From NCBI RefSeq assembly GCF_001428865.1, contig NZ_LMIV01000001.1:302125-366124 (forward strand): a stretch of 64,000 nucleotides of DNA. The letters are read 5' to 3'. A program made the position numbers and the translations under genes. Shown here in pieces: positions 19,005 to 28,579 of this stretch. The DNA is from Sphingomonas sp. Root241. GTDB taxonomy: Bacteria; Pseudomonadota; Alphaproteobacteria; Sphingomonadales; Sphingomonadaceae. Position 1 is the first letter of the stretch, and every line of letters begins with the position of its first letter. The notes beneath the pieces were generated by a model. The model was not told the origin of the DNA. It saw only the letters and a program-made list of their open reading frames with translations, and ran no database searches.

Positions 19005-19448
19005 GTGCCGCGCCGCTACGACACCAGCATCGACCGGGCGGGACTGGCGCTCGGCGCGGGCAGTGCGCTGGCCGGCATGGTCGTGCTCATATTGCTGTTG
19101 CTCGGCGGCCAGCGCGAACCGCTCAACCTGCTCGGCGGCTGGCTGATCGGCGGAATCTTCTCGGGGCTGGCGATCACCGCGGTGGGCGGGCCAGTCTGGC
19201 TGGTGATGCACGTCGCCGGGCTGCGCCGGGCCTGGCACGCGGCTTTGGTCGGCGCGGTGACTGCGATGGTGATCTTCGTCGGCGCGCAGACCTATGGCTT
19301 CGGGATGCTCGACATGCCCGAGATGGATGGCCGCACCCTGTGGTTCCGCTGGCTGAGCGCGGCGGCATCCAGCCTGCTCCTGGCGGGGCTCGCCGCCGGT
19401 ATCGCCGCGATCATGTGGCGGATCGCCTATCGCCGCAACGAAGGCTGA
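19005..19448 (+). CDS. small integral membrane protein of unknown function
   Basis: 147 residues with four predicted membrane helices (ALAGMVVLILLLLGG, LLGGWLIGGIFSGLAITAVGG, AALVGAVTAMVIFVGAQTYGFG, ASSLLLAGLAAGIAAIMWRIAY). Not recognised. The listed start is GTG 19005, which lacks a good ribosome site. A strong site (GGGAGAGG, 18962-18969) instead precedes an in-frame CTG at 18975, which would add ten residues (LEQINRRTIR); a non-standard start is possible. Confidence 0.6.
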   Translation: MPRRYDTSIDRAGLALGAGSALAGMVVLILLLLGGQREPLNLLGGWLIGGIFSGLAITAVGGPVWLVMHVAGLRRAWHAALVGAVTAMVIFVGAQTYGFGMLDMPEMDGRTLWFRWLSAAASSLLLAGLAAGIAAIMWRIAYRRNEG

Positions 19449-19472
19449 GCCGCGCGACCCGGCCGGCCGCGT

Positions 19473-20048
19473 TCAGCCCTTCGCCTGCGCCGCGCACTCG
19501 CCGACGCGCGTGCCGGTGGAGCGCATCCGGAGCAGCGAATAGCCCCGCTGGCCCTTGGTGCCGGTGCGGTTCTCGGTCACCACATCGAAGCCGGTCGCCG
19601 AATTGGTGCCGTTGATCAGCAGCGTCGTGCCCGGTTCGCTGGCCTTCTTGCTGCACTGGATCTCGGCGTCGACCTTGCCGCCCTTGGAGACATAGCGGAC
19701 GAACGTGCACGCGCCCGCCGCCTTTTCCAGCTTGGAAATGTCGAACGGCTTCAATTGCTCGGCGGTCTTGCACTCGGTCGCTTCGCGCTCGAGCGATTTG
19801 GCGAGCTGGAGCTGCCGCGCGCCGTCGCCGCCCGGCCCGACATCCACCGCCTCGATGCGCAGCTCGGCCTTCCACAGCCCGGGCTTGACGGCGGTCTTCG
19901 GCGCGGCGGCCTTGATCAGCTTCGCGACCTGCTCGGTCTTTGCGTTGGTGACCTCGATCTCGCCGGTCTCGGCGGCGTGCTTCTCCTCGGCGGACTGGCA
20001 GCCGGCCAGCGCAAGGGCGACGGTTCCGAGGACGATGGTGGCGCGCAT
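19473..20048 (-). CDS. DUF3617-like lipoprotein
   Basis: 191 residues. Lipoprotein signal with lipobox LALAG-C (Cys at residue 17), so probably anchored to the envelope after processing by signal peptidase II. The mature part has KPGLWKAELRIEAVDV, several conserved-looking cysteines (ATECKTAEQ, GACTFVRY, AEIQCSKK, GECAAQ) and TGTKGQRGYSLLRMRSTGTRVGEC, a pattern resembling the DUF3617 family found widely in sphingomonads; function unknown. ATG 20048 is preferred to an upstream in-frame ATG because the signal sequence starts there. Converges on the membrane protein gene. Confidence 0.72.
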   Translation of the reverse strand: MRATIVLGTVALALAGCQSAEEKHAAETGEIEVTNAKTEQVAKLIKAAAPKTAVKPGLWKAELRIEAVDVGPGGDGARQLQLAKSLEREATECKTAEQLKPFDISKLEKAAGACTFVRYVSKGGKVDAEIQCSKKASEPGTTLLINGTNSATGFDVVTENRTGTKGQRGYSLLRMRSTGTRVGECAAQAKG

Positions 20049-20180
20049 GTGAGGTTCCCTGTCGGTTCTGCGCTCTCCAAAAGCCGAATTGGCGGCGCTT
20101 GGCAATGCGGCTGTGTCGGGAGGCGAGTGTCTCAGGCGGCTATCGAGCGGTAGCGGACGCAGCCGCCATTTCCATTACTC

Positions 20181-20285
20181 GTCACCCCGGCCCTGTGTCG
20201 GGGTCGACTGTGCGACTCGCGAGCAGCTAGAGGATCTTGCTGCTCTCTCGCGGCTTGGTGGACCCCGGCACAAGGCCGGGGTGAC
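20181..20285. repeat. REP-like inverted doublet (105 bp), GTCA-ended family
   Basis: GTCACCCCGG at the left is mirrored by CCGGGGTGAC at the right, with inner arms GGGTCGAC / GTGGACCC and a core containing GCGAG...CTCGC. It sits in the 592-bp stretch 20049-20640 that separates the lipoprotein gene from uvrB. Apart from this element and the hairpin at 20404, that stretch shows no coding potential. Confidence 0.75.
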
Positions 20286-20403
20286 GAAGAAGTAAGAGTC
20301 GCCGAAGACGAAAGGCCGCTCTTCATCAATCCAGGCTTTCCTGGCCGCGAAAGTAGACGCCAGAAGCGGCCAGGCAGCTTCCGCCCCAATTGCGGACAAT
20401 ATT

Positions 20404-20427
20404 CCCTCTCCCCTTCAGGGGAGAGGG
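20404..20427. repeat. single REP-like hairpin
   Basis: CCCTCTCCCC-TTCA-GGGGAGAGGG, a perfect 10-bp stem with a 4-nt loop, without a T tract. It resembles solitary REP palindromes more than a terminator. About 90 bp to its left another inverted pair (GGCCGCT/AGCGGCC) is present. Confidence 0.6.
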
Positions 20428-20640
20428 AGAACTGGCTCAAAGCTCTGGTAAAATAGGATTCGATCTGCTTTTGTTCCAACCATGAGCAAGCAGCGGAATC
20501 CCCGCATACTGTACAGCGTCGCTTCAGCGTCGCCTCCCCGGCGCAAACCTGCCGCTTCCGGCGAAAAACCCGCTATCGTGTCAAGCGTGTCAACCAGACA
20601 GGCTGATTGCGTCCCCCGATAAAGGTCCCATATCCACGCC

Positions 20641-22836
20641 ATGCCGATCCAGATCCGCACGTCGCTCGAAGAGCCCGATACCGGGCAGAACTTCGTCCCC
20701 CATCGCCCGAACCGCCCCGAGAAGAGCGAGGGCGGCAAGGCGTTCAAGCTGGTCAGCGACTATCAGCCCTCGGGCGATCAGCGTTATGCGATCCCCGAAC
20801 TGGTCGAGCAGGCGCGCGCCGGCGAGCGCGATCAGGTGCTGCTCGGCGTCACCGGCTCGGGTAAGACCTATACCATGGCCAAGGTGATCGAGGAGCTCCA
20901 GCGCCCGGCGCTGATCCTCGCGCCCAACAAGATCCTCGCCGCGCAGCTTTATGGCGAGTTCAAGAGCTTCTTCCCCGACAACGCCGTCGAGTATTTCGTC
21001 AGCTATTACGATTACTATCAGCCCGAGGCCTACGTGCCCCGCTCGGACACGTATATCGAGAAGGAAAGCTCGGTGAACGAGGCGATCGACCGGATGCGCC
21101 ACTCGGCGACGCGTTCGTTGCTCGAACGCGACGACGTGATCATCGTCGCCTCGGTCTCGTGCCTCTACGGCATCGGCTCGGTCGAGACCTACAGCGCCAT
21201 GATCTTCGACCTGAAGAAGGGCCAAGTCCAGGATCAGCGCGAGATCATCCGCAAGCTCGTCGCGCTCCAGTACAAGCGCAACGACCAGGCGTTCGCGCGC
21301 GGCAATTTCCGGGTGCGCGGCGACAGCCTGGAGATCTTCCCGTCGCACTATGAGGACACCGCGTGGCGCGTGTCCTTCTTCGGCGACGATATCGAGGAGA
21401 TCACCGAGTTCGATCCGCTGACCGGCAGCAAGGTGGCGAGCCTCGATTATGTCCGCGTCTTCGCCAATTCGCACTATGTGACGCCCGGGCCGACGCTCAA
21501 GCAGGCGATGGAAGGCATCCGTCACGAGCTGACCGAGCGGCTCAAGGAGCTCGAAGCCGAGGGCAAGTTGCTCGAGCATCAGCGGCTCGAGCAGCGCACC
21601 AATTTCGATCTCGAGATGATCGCCGCGACGGGCTCTTGCGCGGGCATCGAGAATTACAGTCGCTTCCTCACCGGGCGCCTTCCCGGCGAGCCCCCGCCCA
21701 CCTTGTTCGAATATCTGCCCGAGAACGCGCTTCTGTTCGTCGACGAGAGCCACCAGACGATCGGCCAGATCAACGGCATGTCGCGCGGCGATCACAAGCG
21801 CAAGATCACGCTGGCGGAGTACGGCTTCCGTCTGCCCTCGGCGATCGACAATCGCCCCTTACGCTTCAACGAATGGGACGCGATGCGCCCGCAGACGACC
21901 TATGTCTCGGCGACCCCGGGCAATTGGGAGATGGAGCAGGCGGGCGGGGTGTTCGTCGAGCAGGTGATCCGCCCGACCGGGCTGATCGACCCCCCGGTCG
22001 AGATCAAGCCGGTCGAGGAGCAGGTCCAGGACCTGATCCAGGAGTGCAAGGCGACCGCGGCCAAGGGCTATCGCACCCTGGTAACCACGCTCACCAAACG
22101 CATGGCAGAGGATCTGACCGAATATATGCACGAGGCGGGACTGAAGGTCCGCTACATGCATTCGGATACCGAGACGCTGGAGCGCATCGAGCTGATCCGC
22201 GACCTGCGGATGGGCGTGTACGACGTGCTCGTCGGTATCAACCTGCTGCGCGAGGGGCTCGACATTCCGGAGTGCGGCCTCGTCGCGATCCTCGATGCCG
22301 ACAAGGAGGGGTTCCTGCGCTCCGAGACTTCGCTGATCCAGACGATCGGCCGCGCCGCGCGCAACGTCGACGGCCGGGTGATCCTCTATGCCGATCGCAT
22401 GACCGGATCGATGGAGCGCGCGCTCGCCGAGACCGGGCGCCGCCGCGAGAAGCAGCACGCCTATAATATCGAGCACGGCATCACGCCCGAGACGATCAAG
22501 CGCAACATCGGCGACATCATCGCGCATGTCGCGTCGAAGGACGGCGTCACGGTCGAGATCGACGCCGATCGCCCGCACATGGTCGGCCACAATCTGCGCG
22601 GCTATATCGAGGAGCTCGAGAAGAAGATGCGCGATGCCGCCGCCAATCTCGAATTTGAGGAGGCCGGACGGCTGCGCGACGAGATCCGCGCGCTCGAAGC
22701 CGAGGAGCTCGGCCTGCCGGCAAGCGAGCACAAGGCGCCGATCATGGGCCGCTCGAACGAAGGAAAGCCCGGCACCCGCAAGACGAGATACGGCAAGCAG
22801 ACCAAGATGCGGATGGGCGGGGGGCGTTCGCGCTGA
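20641..22836 (+). CDS. uvrB: excinuclease ABC subunit B
   Basis: 731 residues. DNA-damage verification helicase of nucleotide excision repair. Seen: [21 protein letters not shown], Walker A GVTGSGKT, the beta-hairpin [20 protein letters not shown]-like motif [12 protein letters not shown], helicase motifs [43 protein letters not shown] and QTIGRAARN, then a UvrC-contacting UVR segment ([28 protein letters not shown]) near the C-terminus. The tail ends in a basic stretch. I saw no alphaproteobacterial LexA site (GTTC-N7-GTTC) in the upstream 150 bp. Confidence 0.97.
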   Translation: MPIQIRTSLEEPDTGQNFVPHRPNRPEKSEGGKAFKLVSDYQPSGDQRYAIPELVEQARAGERDQVLLGVTGSGKTYTMAKVIEELQRPALILAPNKILAAQLYGEFKSFFPDNAVEYFVSYYDYYQPEAYVPRSDTYIEKESSVNEAIDRMRHSATRSLLERDDVIIVASVSCLYGIGSVETYSAMIFDLKKGQVQDQREIIRKLVALQYKRNDQAFARGNFRVRGDSLEIFPSHYEDTAWRVSFFGDDIEEITEFDPLTGSKVASLDYVRVFANSHYVTPGPTLKQAMEGIRHELTERLKELEAEGKLLEHQRLEQRTNFDLEMIAATGSCAGIENYSRFLTGRLPGEPPPTLFEYLPENALLFVDESHQTIGQINGMSRGDHKRKITLAEYGFRLPSAIDNRPLRFNEWDAMRPQTTYVSATPGNWEMEQAGGVFVEQVIRPTGLIDPPVEIKPVEEQVQDLIQECKATAAKGYRTLVTTLTKRMAEDLTEYMHEAGLKVRYMHSDTETLERIELIRDLRMGVYDVLVGINLLREGLDIPECGLVAILDADKEGFLRSETSLIQTIGRAARNVDGRVILYADRMTGSMERALAETGRRREKQHAYNIEHGITPETIKRNIGDIIAHVASKDGVTVEIDADRPHMVGHNLRGYIEELEKKMRDAAANLEFEEAGRLRDEIRALEAEELGLPASEHKAPIMGRSNEGKPGTRKTRYGKQTKMRMGGGRSR

Positions 22837-22892
22837 TCGGCTCGAGCGTGCCGACTTGCGGAGCGCAAGTATCTCCGTAAGGACCCGTAATG

Positions 22893-22917
22893 GGAACTTT
22901 ACCGACTAACTGCTGTT
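22893..22917 (+). promoter_or_regulatory. candidate EcfG (general stress sigma factor) promoter
   Basis: GGAAC at 22893-22897 and TGTT at 22914-22917 are separated by 16 bp, matching the layout GGAAC-N16/17-(C)GTT of the alphaproteobacterial EcfG regulon, with one base off in the second box. The predicted transcript would start about 20 bp before the ATG of the hemerythrin-like gene. Confidence 0.45.
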
Positions 22918-22943
22918 CACAACCTGTGCTCTTGATCCTGAGC

Positions 22944-23384
22944 ATGGGAGACGAGCGAGTGATTGAGGGACTTTGCGCAGAACACCGGGCCCTCGAGGCT
23001 CAGGCTGCGCAATTGCTCTCGATCGTGTCTGCCCCGGTACCCGATGCCGCCGCCGTCGCCGCGATGCGCTGGCGGATGGCGCAGGCGCTGTTCGATCATT
23101 GCAATCGCGAGGATTGGCTGATCTACGACCGGCTGCTCTTCTCGGGTGATGCGGTCGCGACGCGGATCGCATGGCTGTATCGCCAGGAGCATGGCCTGCT
23201 CGGGCCGTCCTTCGCCAATTATGTCGCTACCTGGCCCGTCGATCGCATCACAAAGGAATGGGAGCGTTTCCGCGCCGAAACCCGAATCCTGATGGCCGGC
23301 CTTGCCGAGCGGATCAAGCGCGAGGAGGAAGTGCTCTACCCCCATGCCGAGCGAGTCATCGCGCGCCGGCAGGCGGCGGCCTGA
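22944..23384 (+). CDS. hemerythrin-like domain protein
   Basis: 146 residues of helical bundle with the spaced histidine and acidic residues expected for a hemerythrin-like di-iron fold: LCAEHRALE, LFDHCNREDWLIYDRL, WLYRQEHGLLG, and EEEVLYPHAERV. Such proteins bind oxygen or sense redox stress. The start is uncertain: ATG 22944 lacks a good ribosome site, whereas GTG 22959 has GGGAGA 6 bp upstream. A further in-frame ATG at 22890 would be upstream of the putative EcfG promoter. Not in an operon. Confidence 0.75.
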   Translation: MGDERVIEGLCAEHRALEAQAAQLLSIVSAPVPDAAAVAAMRWRMAQALFDHCNREDWLIYDRLLFSGDAVATRIAWLYRQEHGLLGPSFANYVATWPVDRITKEWERFRAETRILMAGLAERIKREEEVLYPHAERVIARRQAAA

Positions 23385-23438
23385 TCGGAGCCTGATCAGC
23401 GGTTGAGGCGGCGGGGGACTTCCCGCATAAGGCGCGGC

Positions 23439-23987
23439 ATGCGTCGCTCCTCCGTGTTCGCCAGCGTATCCGCCGGGGCCTTGTCGCTCACGGGCTGCGT
23501 TGCCCCCAGCCAGCCCGCGCCCCGGCCCGCGCCGCCGGTCGCCGCTCCCAGGCCCGCGCCCGTGCCGACTCCCACCCCCACACCACCCCCGCCGCCGGCC
23601 AGCGCGGATTGGCGCGATTGGCCGCTGACGCCGGGCACCTGGAGCTATCGTGCCGACACGCAGGGTAGCATCGCGTCGTTCGGCCTGTCGGGCGCACCCG
23701 CCGAACTCACGCTTCGCTGCGATCGTGCCCGCAGCCGCATCGTCCTGACCCGTACCGGTCTGGTCTCGGCGGCGGCGCTCATCGTCCGCACTACCAGCAT
23801 TGCCCGGACGCTCCCCGTCAGCCCCGTCACGACGGGCGCGGCCGCCGATCTCGCCGCGCGCGACATGCTGATCGACGCAATGGGCTATAGCCGCGGGCGT
23901 TTCGTGGTGCAGGGCGGTGGGGCGCCGACGCTGGTCGTGCCCGCCTGGGCCGAAATCCTGCGCGTGGCGGAGGATTGTCGCGGTTGA
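23439..23987 (+). CDS. proline-rich lipoprotein of unknown function
   Basis: 182 residues. Lipobox LSLTG-C after a short signal (MRRSSVFASVSAGALSLTGC), then a Pro/Ala/Thr linker (about residues 22-55) and a C-terminal domain of about 120 residues (DWPLTPGTWSYRADTQGSIASF, LRCDRARSRIVL, FVVQGGGAPTLVVPAWAEILRVAEDC) seen in sphingomonad envelope proteins without known role. The linker suggests that the domain spans or reaches away from the outer membrane. Confidence 0.75.
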   Translation: MRRSSVFASVSAGALSLTGCVAPSQPAPRPAPPVAAPRPAPVPTPTPTPPPPPASADWRDWPLTPGTWSYRADTQGSIASFGLSGAPAELTLRCDRARSRIVLTRTGLVSAAALIVRTTSIARTLPVSPVTTGAAADLAARDMLIDAMGYSRGRFVVQGGGAPTLVVPAWAEILRVAEDCRG

Positions 23988-24093
23988 GTCGCATCGCGAC
24001 GCGCGTGCGGCGAACCACAGACCTTTGAGAATCGCACCATCTGCAATGCATTACAAGACTTGTTCTGCGACTCGCGATGATTCAAGATTCGTC

Positions 24094-24370
24094 CGTGGCG
24101 GCAAGCCACGCTCGTTCTTCAACTTGCGAAAGGAGGTGATCCGATGTCTCATGGTTCAGCAATGGGGTCGGTTCAGTTCGTTCGGGAGACGCGCCGCTGA
24201 GCTGAAGGCGCGGACGGAAGTCCTCCGTCCGTAGGGCAAGCGGGAGGTATTCTCCTCCAAACAACGCTCGCCAGCCCTCGGCATAGCGGCCCGCATGGTC
24301 TCCCGGGTTGGAACGCTCCGACCGCTGACCATGTCGGAGGTCGCCGGGTCCCTGATGGGGCCCGGCGGCC
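24094..24370 (+). ncRNA. candidate structured RNA with an embedded mini-ORF
   Basis: In a 539-bp gene-poor stretch, five strong hairpins follow each other: 24094-24110 (CGTGGC/GCCACG), 24211-24231 (CGGACGGA/TCCGTCCG), 24243-24258 (GGAGG/CCTCC), 24294-24333 (CATGGTC/GACCATG enclosing a 7-bp inner stem) and 24339-24370 (14 bp with G-U pairs, loop TGAT). Between the first and second lies the mini-ORF with a perfect ribosome site. A weak TTGAGA...CATTAC promoter pair lies at 24025-24054. The last hairpin is followed by TCTCTCATTT, only a poor terminator tract. I do not recognise the family. Confidence 0.45.
24144..24200 (+). CDS. 18-residue mini-ORF with a perfect extended Shine-Dalgarno
   Basis: ATG 24144 to TGA 24198 encodes MSHGSAMGSVQFVRETRR. 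The 14 nt AAAGGAGGTGATCC at 24129-24142 are an exact complement of the 3' tail of 16S rRNA and place GGAGG 7 nt before the ATG, the best ribosome site in the window. The peptide has no membrane or signal features and ends with two arginines. A leader peptide controlling the downstream exported-protein gene (24527), or a coding small RNA, are the two likely readings. Coding is inferred from the ribosome site only. Confidence 0.5.
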   Translation: MSHGSAMGSVQFVRETRR

Positions 24371-24526
24371 TCTCTCATTTCTGGAGGTATCGAGCGGCCC
24401 AACGCTGCTGGTCGGCGGTTGCAGAAACGCAGGCCCGCGCTTGACTCGTTCGGCGCCAATGGCATGTTGCTTCTACAATAGCCGATGAAGAGCGAAGCAG
24501 CGGCCATGCAATGCAGGAGAACCGAC

Positions 24527-25099
24527 ATGCTTCCGGGCAAGGTGATGCGGATTGCAATTCTGTGCGCGGCGGCATTTGTTTCGGCGCCCTGTGTGGCCCA
24601 GGAGCCAAGCCGGCACCTAGCCACGGTATCGGATCTTCGGACCTTCGCCATTGTCGGAGCGGACGATGCGCGCAGTGGAGGGGCATTCGATCAGATCGCG
24701 GAGCTCTCCACCGCGGAGCTGGAGAAAAAAGGATATCGTCTGGCCGTACCTGGGCAGACGCCCGATATAGTGGTCAAGTTGAGCCACCGGGTGAGGAGCC
24801 TGCGGAGCGGAGCGTCCGGCACGAGCTTCATGCCGGAGCCCAGTGCGGTCAACAGTACGAGCGCGTCAGAGCCTTATCCCTATCCTTCGGGAGCGATCGG
24901 CGGTCGGGCTGGCCGTGGGCGGATCGTCTGGAGCGCTCCGGAGGTGGAATCTTCCCTTGCGGTCGAGGTTTCGAGTGCGGGGGGCTTGTCGCTGTTTGCG
25001 GACGGCGTGCGTAAGCGACAGCTTCCGCGAAGCGTGAAGCTTGCCTGGAAATCATTGGTGGAAGCTGCCTTCGAGAGATTGCCTTCCGCCGGAAGCTGA
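24527..25099 (+). CDS. exported protein, DUF4136-like
   Basis: 190 residues. I chose ATG 24527, which follows AGGAGAA by a normal distance; it is followed by a signal peptide (VMRIAILCAAAFVSAPCVAQ). The mature part (DLRTFAIVGADDARSGGAFDQIAELSTAELEKKGYRLAVPGQTPDIVVKLSH) has the arrangement of DUF4136-type periplasmic or lipid-linked proteins, followed by a Ser/Gly/Pro-rich insert and GRIVWSAPEVESSLAVEVSSAGGLSLFADG. Function unknown. The local GC content around 24.0-25.0 kb is lower than that of neighbours. Confidence 0.6.
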   Translation: MLPGKVMRIAILCAAAFVSAPCVAQEPSRHLATVSDLRTFAIVGADDARSGGAFDQIAELSTAELEKKGYRLAVPGQTPDIVVKLSHRVRSLRSGASGTSFMPEPSAVNSTSASEPYPYPSGAIGGRAGRGRIVWSAPEVESSLAVEVSSAGGLSLFADGVRKRQLPRSVKLAWKSLVEAAFERLPSAGS

Positions 25100-25158
25100 G
25101 AATCGTCCTGCGCGAAAGCCGCTCGCGCGGGGCCGGCCCTCCTGGTTTCAGCGCTGGA

Positions 25159-27226
25159 TCAAGACTGCGCCGCCATCGCCGTCGCCGCGGCCCGTTCGCC
25201 AAACCAGGGATCGGCCAAGGCCGCCTGCGCCTGCGCCCGCGCCTCCGGGTTGCGCCCGAGATCGGCATAGACCTGCGCCAGATGCCAGCGCAGGCCCGCA
25301 TGATGCGGCGCCAACACCACGGCCTTTTGCAGCAATTCGACTGCGGCGTGCGCGTCGCCACCCCGATACAGCGCCCAGCCATAGGCATCGGCCGCCACCG
25401 GGTTCGACGGCGCCAGCGCGTACGCCGCCTCGCCGAAATCCGCGGCTGCCTCGACTTCGTCGGCACCCGCATATGCCATCGCCAGATCGGCATTGAGCGC
25501 GGCGTCGCCGTCGCCGATCCGGGCGCGCAGCAGTTCGAAGGTGTCGATCGCCGTCTCAGTGTCGCCCGCCGCGAGCTGCCAGCGCCCCGAGAGGCGCAAG
25601 GCGGCGACGTTCACCGGGTTCTGCGACAGGAACAGCGCCAGCACCTTGGCGGCGTCGGCGCGCTGGTCGGCGCGGTCGAGCGACTCTATCAACCGCAGCA
25701 TTACCGGCTCGTCGAAGCGAAGGTCGGCGGCCCGCCGATAGGCCGTGGCCGCATCGGCGGGGCGATTCATCAGCATCAACGTGTCGCCGACGAGCAGATG
25801 CGCGGCAGGCACGCCGGGGTTGTGCGCGGCGATGTCCTGCGCCTTGGCGAGCGCCCCCGCTTTGTCGCTCTGGCCGATCAGCGCGCGGATCAGCGGCACC
25901 AATGCAGCGGGATCGCCCGGCCGCTGTGCCGCGTCGGCGGCAAGCACCGCGATGCTGTCGTCGGCGCTGAACGCGTTCGCATTGCCCTGCTCCGGCCATG
26001 CGGCGCGATCGAGCAATTTCGCCGCAGCCGCGCGGTCGCCGATCCGCTCGAAGCCGCGCGCCGCCAGGGTCAGCGAATAGCTGTCGGCATCGCCGCGCAC
26101 GATTACCGGGCGCAGCAAGTCGATCGCATTGCGCGCGCTGTCGGTGCGCAGCAGTGCGACGGCGAGCAGTTTCCGGGCCGCGATGTTCATCGGCTGGTTG
26201 GCGACCAGCGGCTTCAACTTCTCCATCGCCTGCTCGTAATCGGCCGCTTCGATGTCGAGCGCGCCGCCGAGCAGCAGAGCCGCGGGGACCTGGGCAAGCC
26301 CGCCCCCCGCATGCTCGATCAGCCCGCGCGCCAGGTCGCCATTTCCGGCCCGTGCGGCGATCACCGCTTGCAGATATAGCGCCTGGGCACTGCCGGGCCG
26401 TACCGCCAATGCGCGCCGGGTTGCGGCGAGCGAATCCAGCGTCCGACCGGCATCGCCCAGGGTCGCCGCATATTCGATCAATGCGTCATGGTCGTTCGGA
26501 TCGCGCTTCAGCGCCGCCTCGAACCAGGGCAGCGCCGCGACCAGCCCGAACTGGCTGCGCACCATTTCGCCGCGCAGCATCAGCGCGTCGAGATTGCCGC
26601 CGTCGAGCTTCACCGCCTGCTCGGAAGCCTGGATTGCGCCCAGCACGTCGCCGGCGGTGAGCTCGAGCCGGCCCATATCGACCCAGACATCGGCATCGCG
26701 CGGAGTGATCCGGGCCGCTTCTTCCATCGCCGCAAAGGCGGCGGCCAGCTTGCCCGACAAAGCCAGTGCCCGCGCCCGGATACGCAATGCATAAGCGCGA
26801 TCTTCCGGGGCGGCCTTGCTCGCTTCGGCGAGCGCCTTTTCTTCCTGGCCCTGAAGCAGCAGCGCGTGCGCACGCAGGTGCGCGACCTGCCGGGGCTTGT
26901 AGCCGGCGTCGATCGCGCGCTGCAATTCGGCTTCGGCGCCTACGCCGTCGTCGAGCGCGAGCATCGCCTTGGCGAGCGTGAGATGCGCCTGGGCATTGCC
27001 GGGGTCGGCGCGGACGGCGGCGAGTGCCGCTTCGCGCGCCGCAGTGGCATTATGCGCCGCGAGCAGCTTGCCGCTGCGCTCCACGGCTTCCTGCGCGGCC
27101 GCGGGGTTCAACCGCGTCGACGCCGTCATGAACCATGCCGCGAGCACCAATGCGAATGCGCCAAGCGCGCCGCCGATCACGATCAGGCGGCGGAGCATAG
27201 GCTTGCGCCGGGCGGAGCGGGAGCGC

Positions 27227-27243
<17 letters not shown>
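25159..27243 (-). CDS. prsT: tetratricopeptide protein, PrsT-like
   Basis: 694 residues. A basic N-terminus and one membrane helix (LRRLIVIGGALGAFALVLAAWFM) are followed by TPR repeats across the entire length (for example AREAALAAVRADPGNAQAHLTLAKAMLALDDGVGAEAELQRAIDAGY). This layout and its place behind prsK and prsR match PrsT, the TPR protein of PEP-CTERM/exosortase systems. It probably faces the periplasm and takes part in export or assembly of exopolysaccharide or of sorted proteins; this is inference. It overlaps the prsR stop by 17 bp, the last gene of a four-gene operon. Confidence 0.75.

Positions 27244-28575
<1,332 letters not shown>

Positions 28576-28579
<4 letters not shown>

Noticed and set aside
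20490..20640. LexA (SOS) box for uvrB
   Set aside because: No GTTC-N7-GTTC arrangement was found; the isolated GTTC has no partner at the right distance.
24129..24142. Remnant of a 16S rRNA gene on the minus strand
   Set aside because: The match ends exactly at the limits of the anti-Shine-Dalgarno tail and the adjacent bases do not continue into 16S sequence; the ATG at ideal distance explains it better.
24295..24444. A 49-codon ORF (MVSRVGTLRPLTMSEVAG...)
   Set aside because: No ribosome site, overlaps two strong hairpins, and shows no domain pattern.
24201..24488. The frame after the mini-ORF TGA stays open for 95 more codons, suggesting UGA read-through or recoding
   Set aside because: The region has about 60 percent GC, where such a length arises by chance in a few percent of cases; the translated sequence is low in pattern and the stretch is occupied by strong hairpins. 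No selenocysteine element is recognisable.
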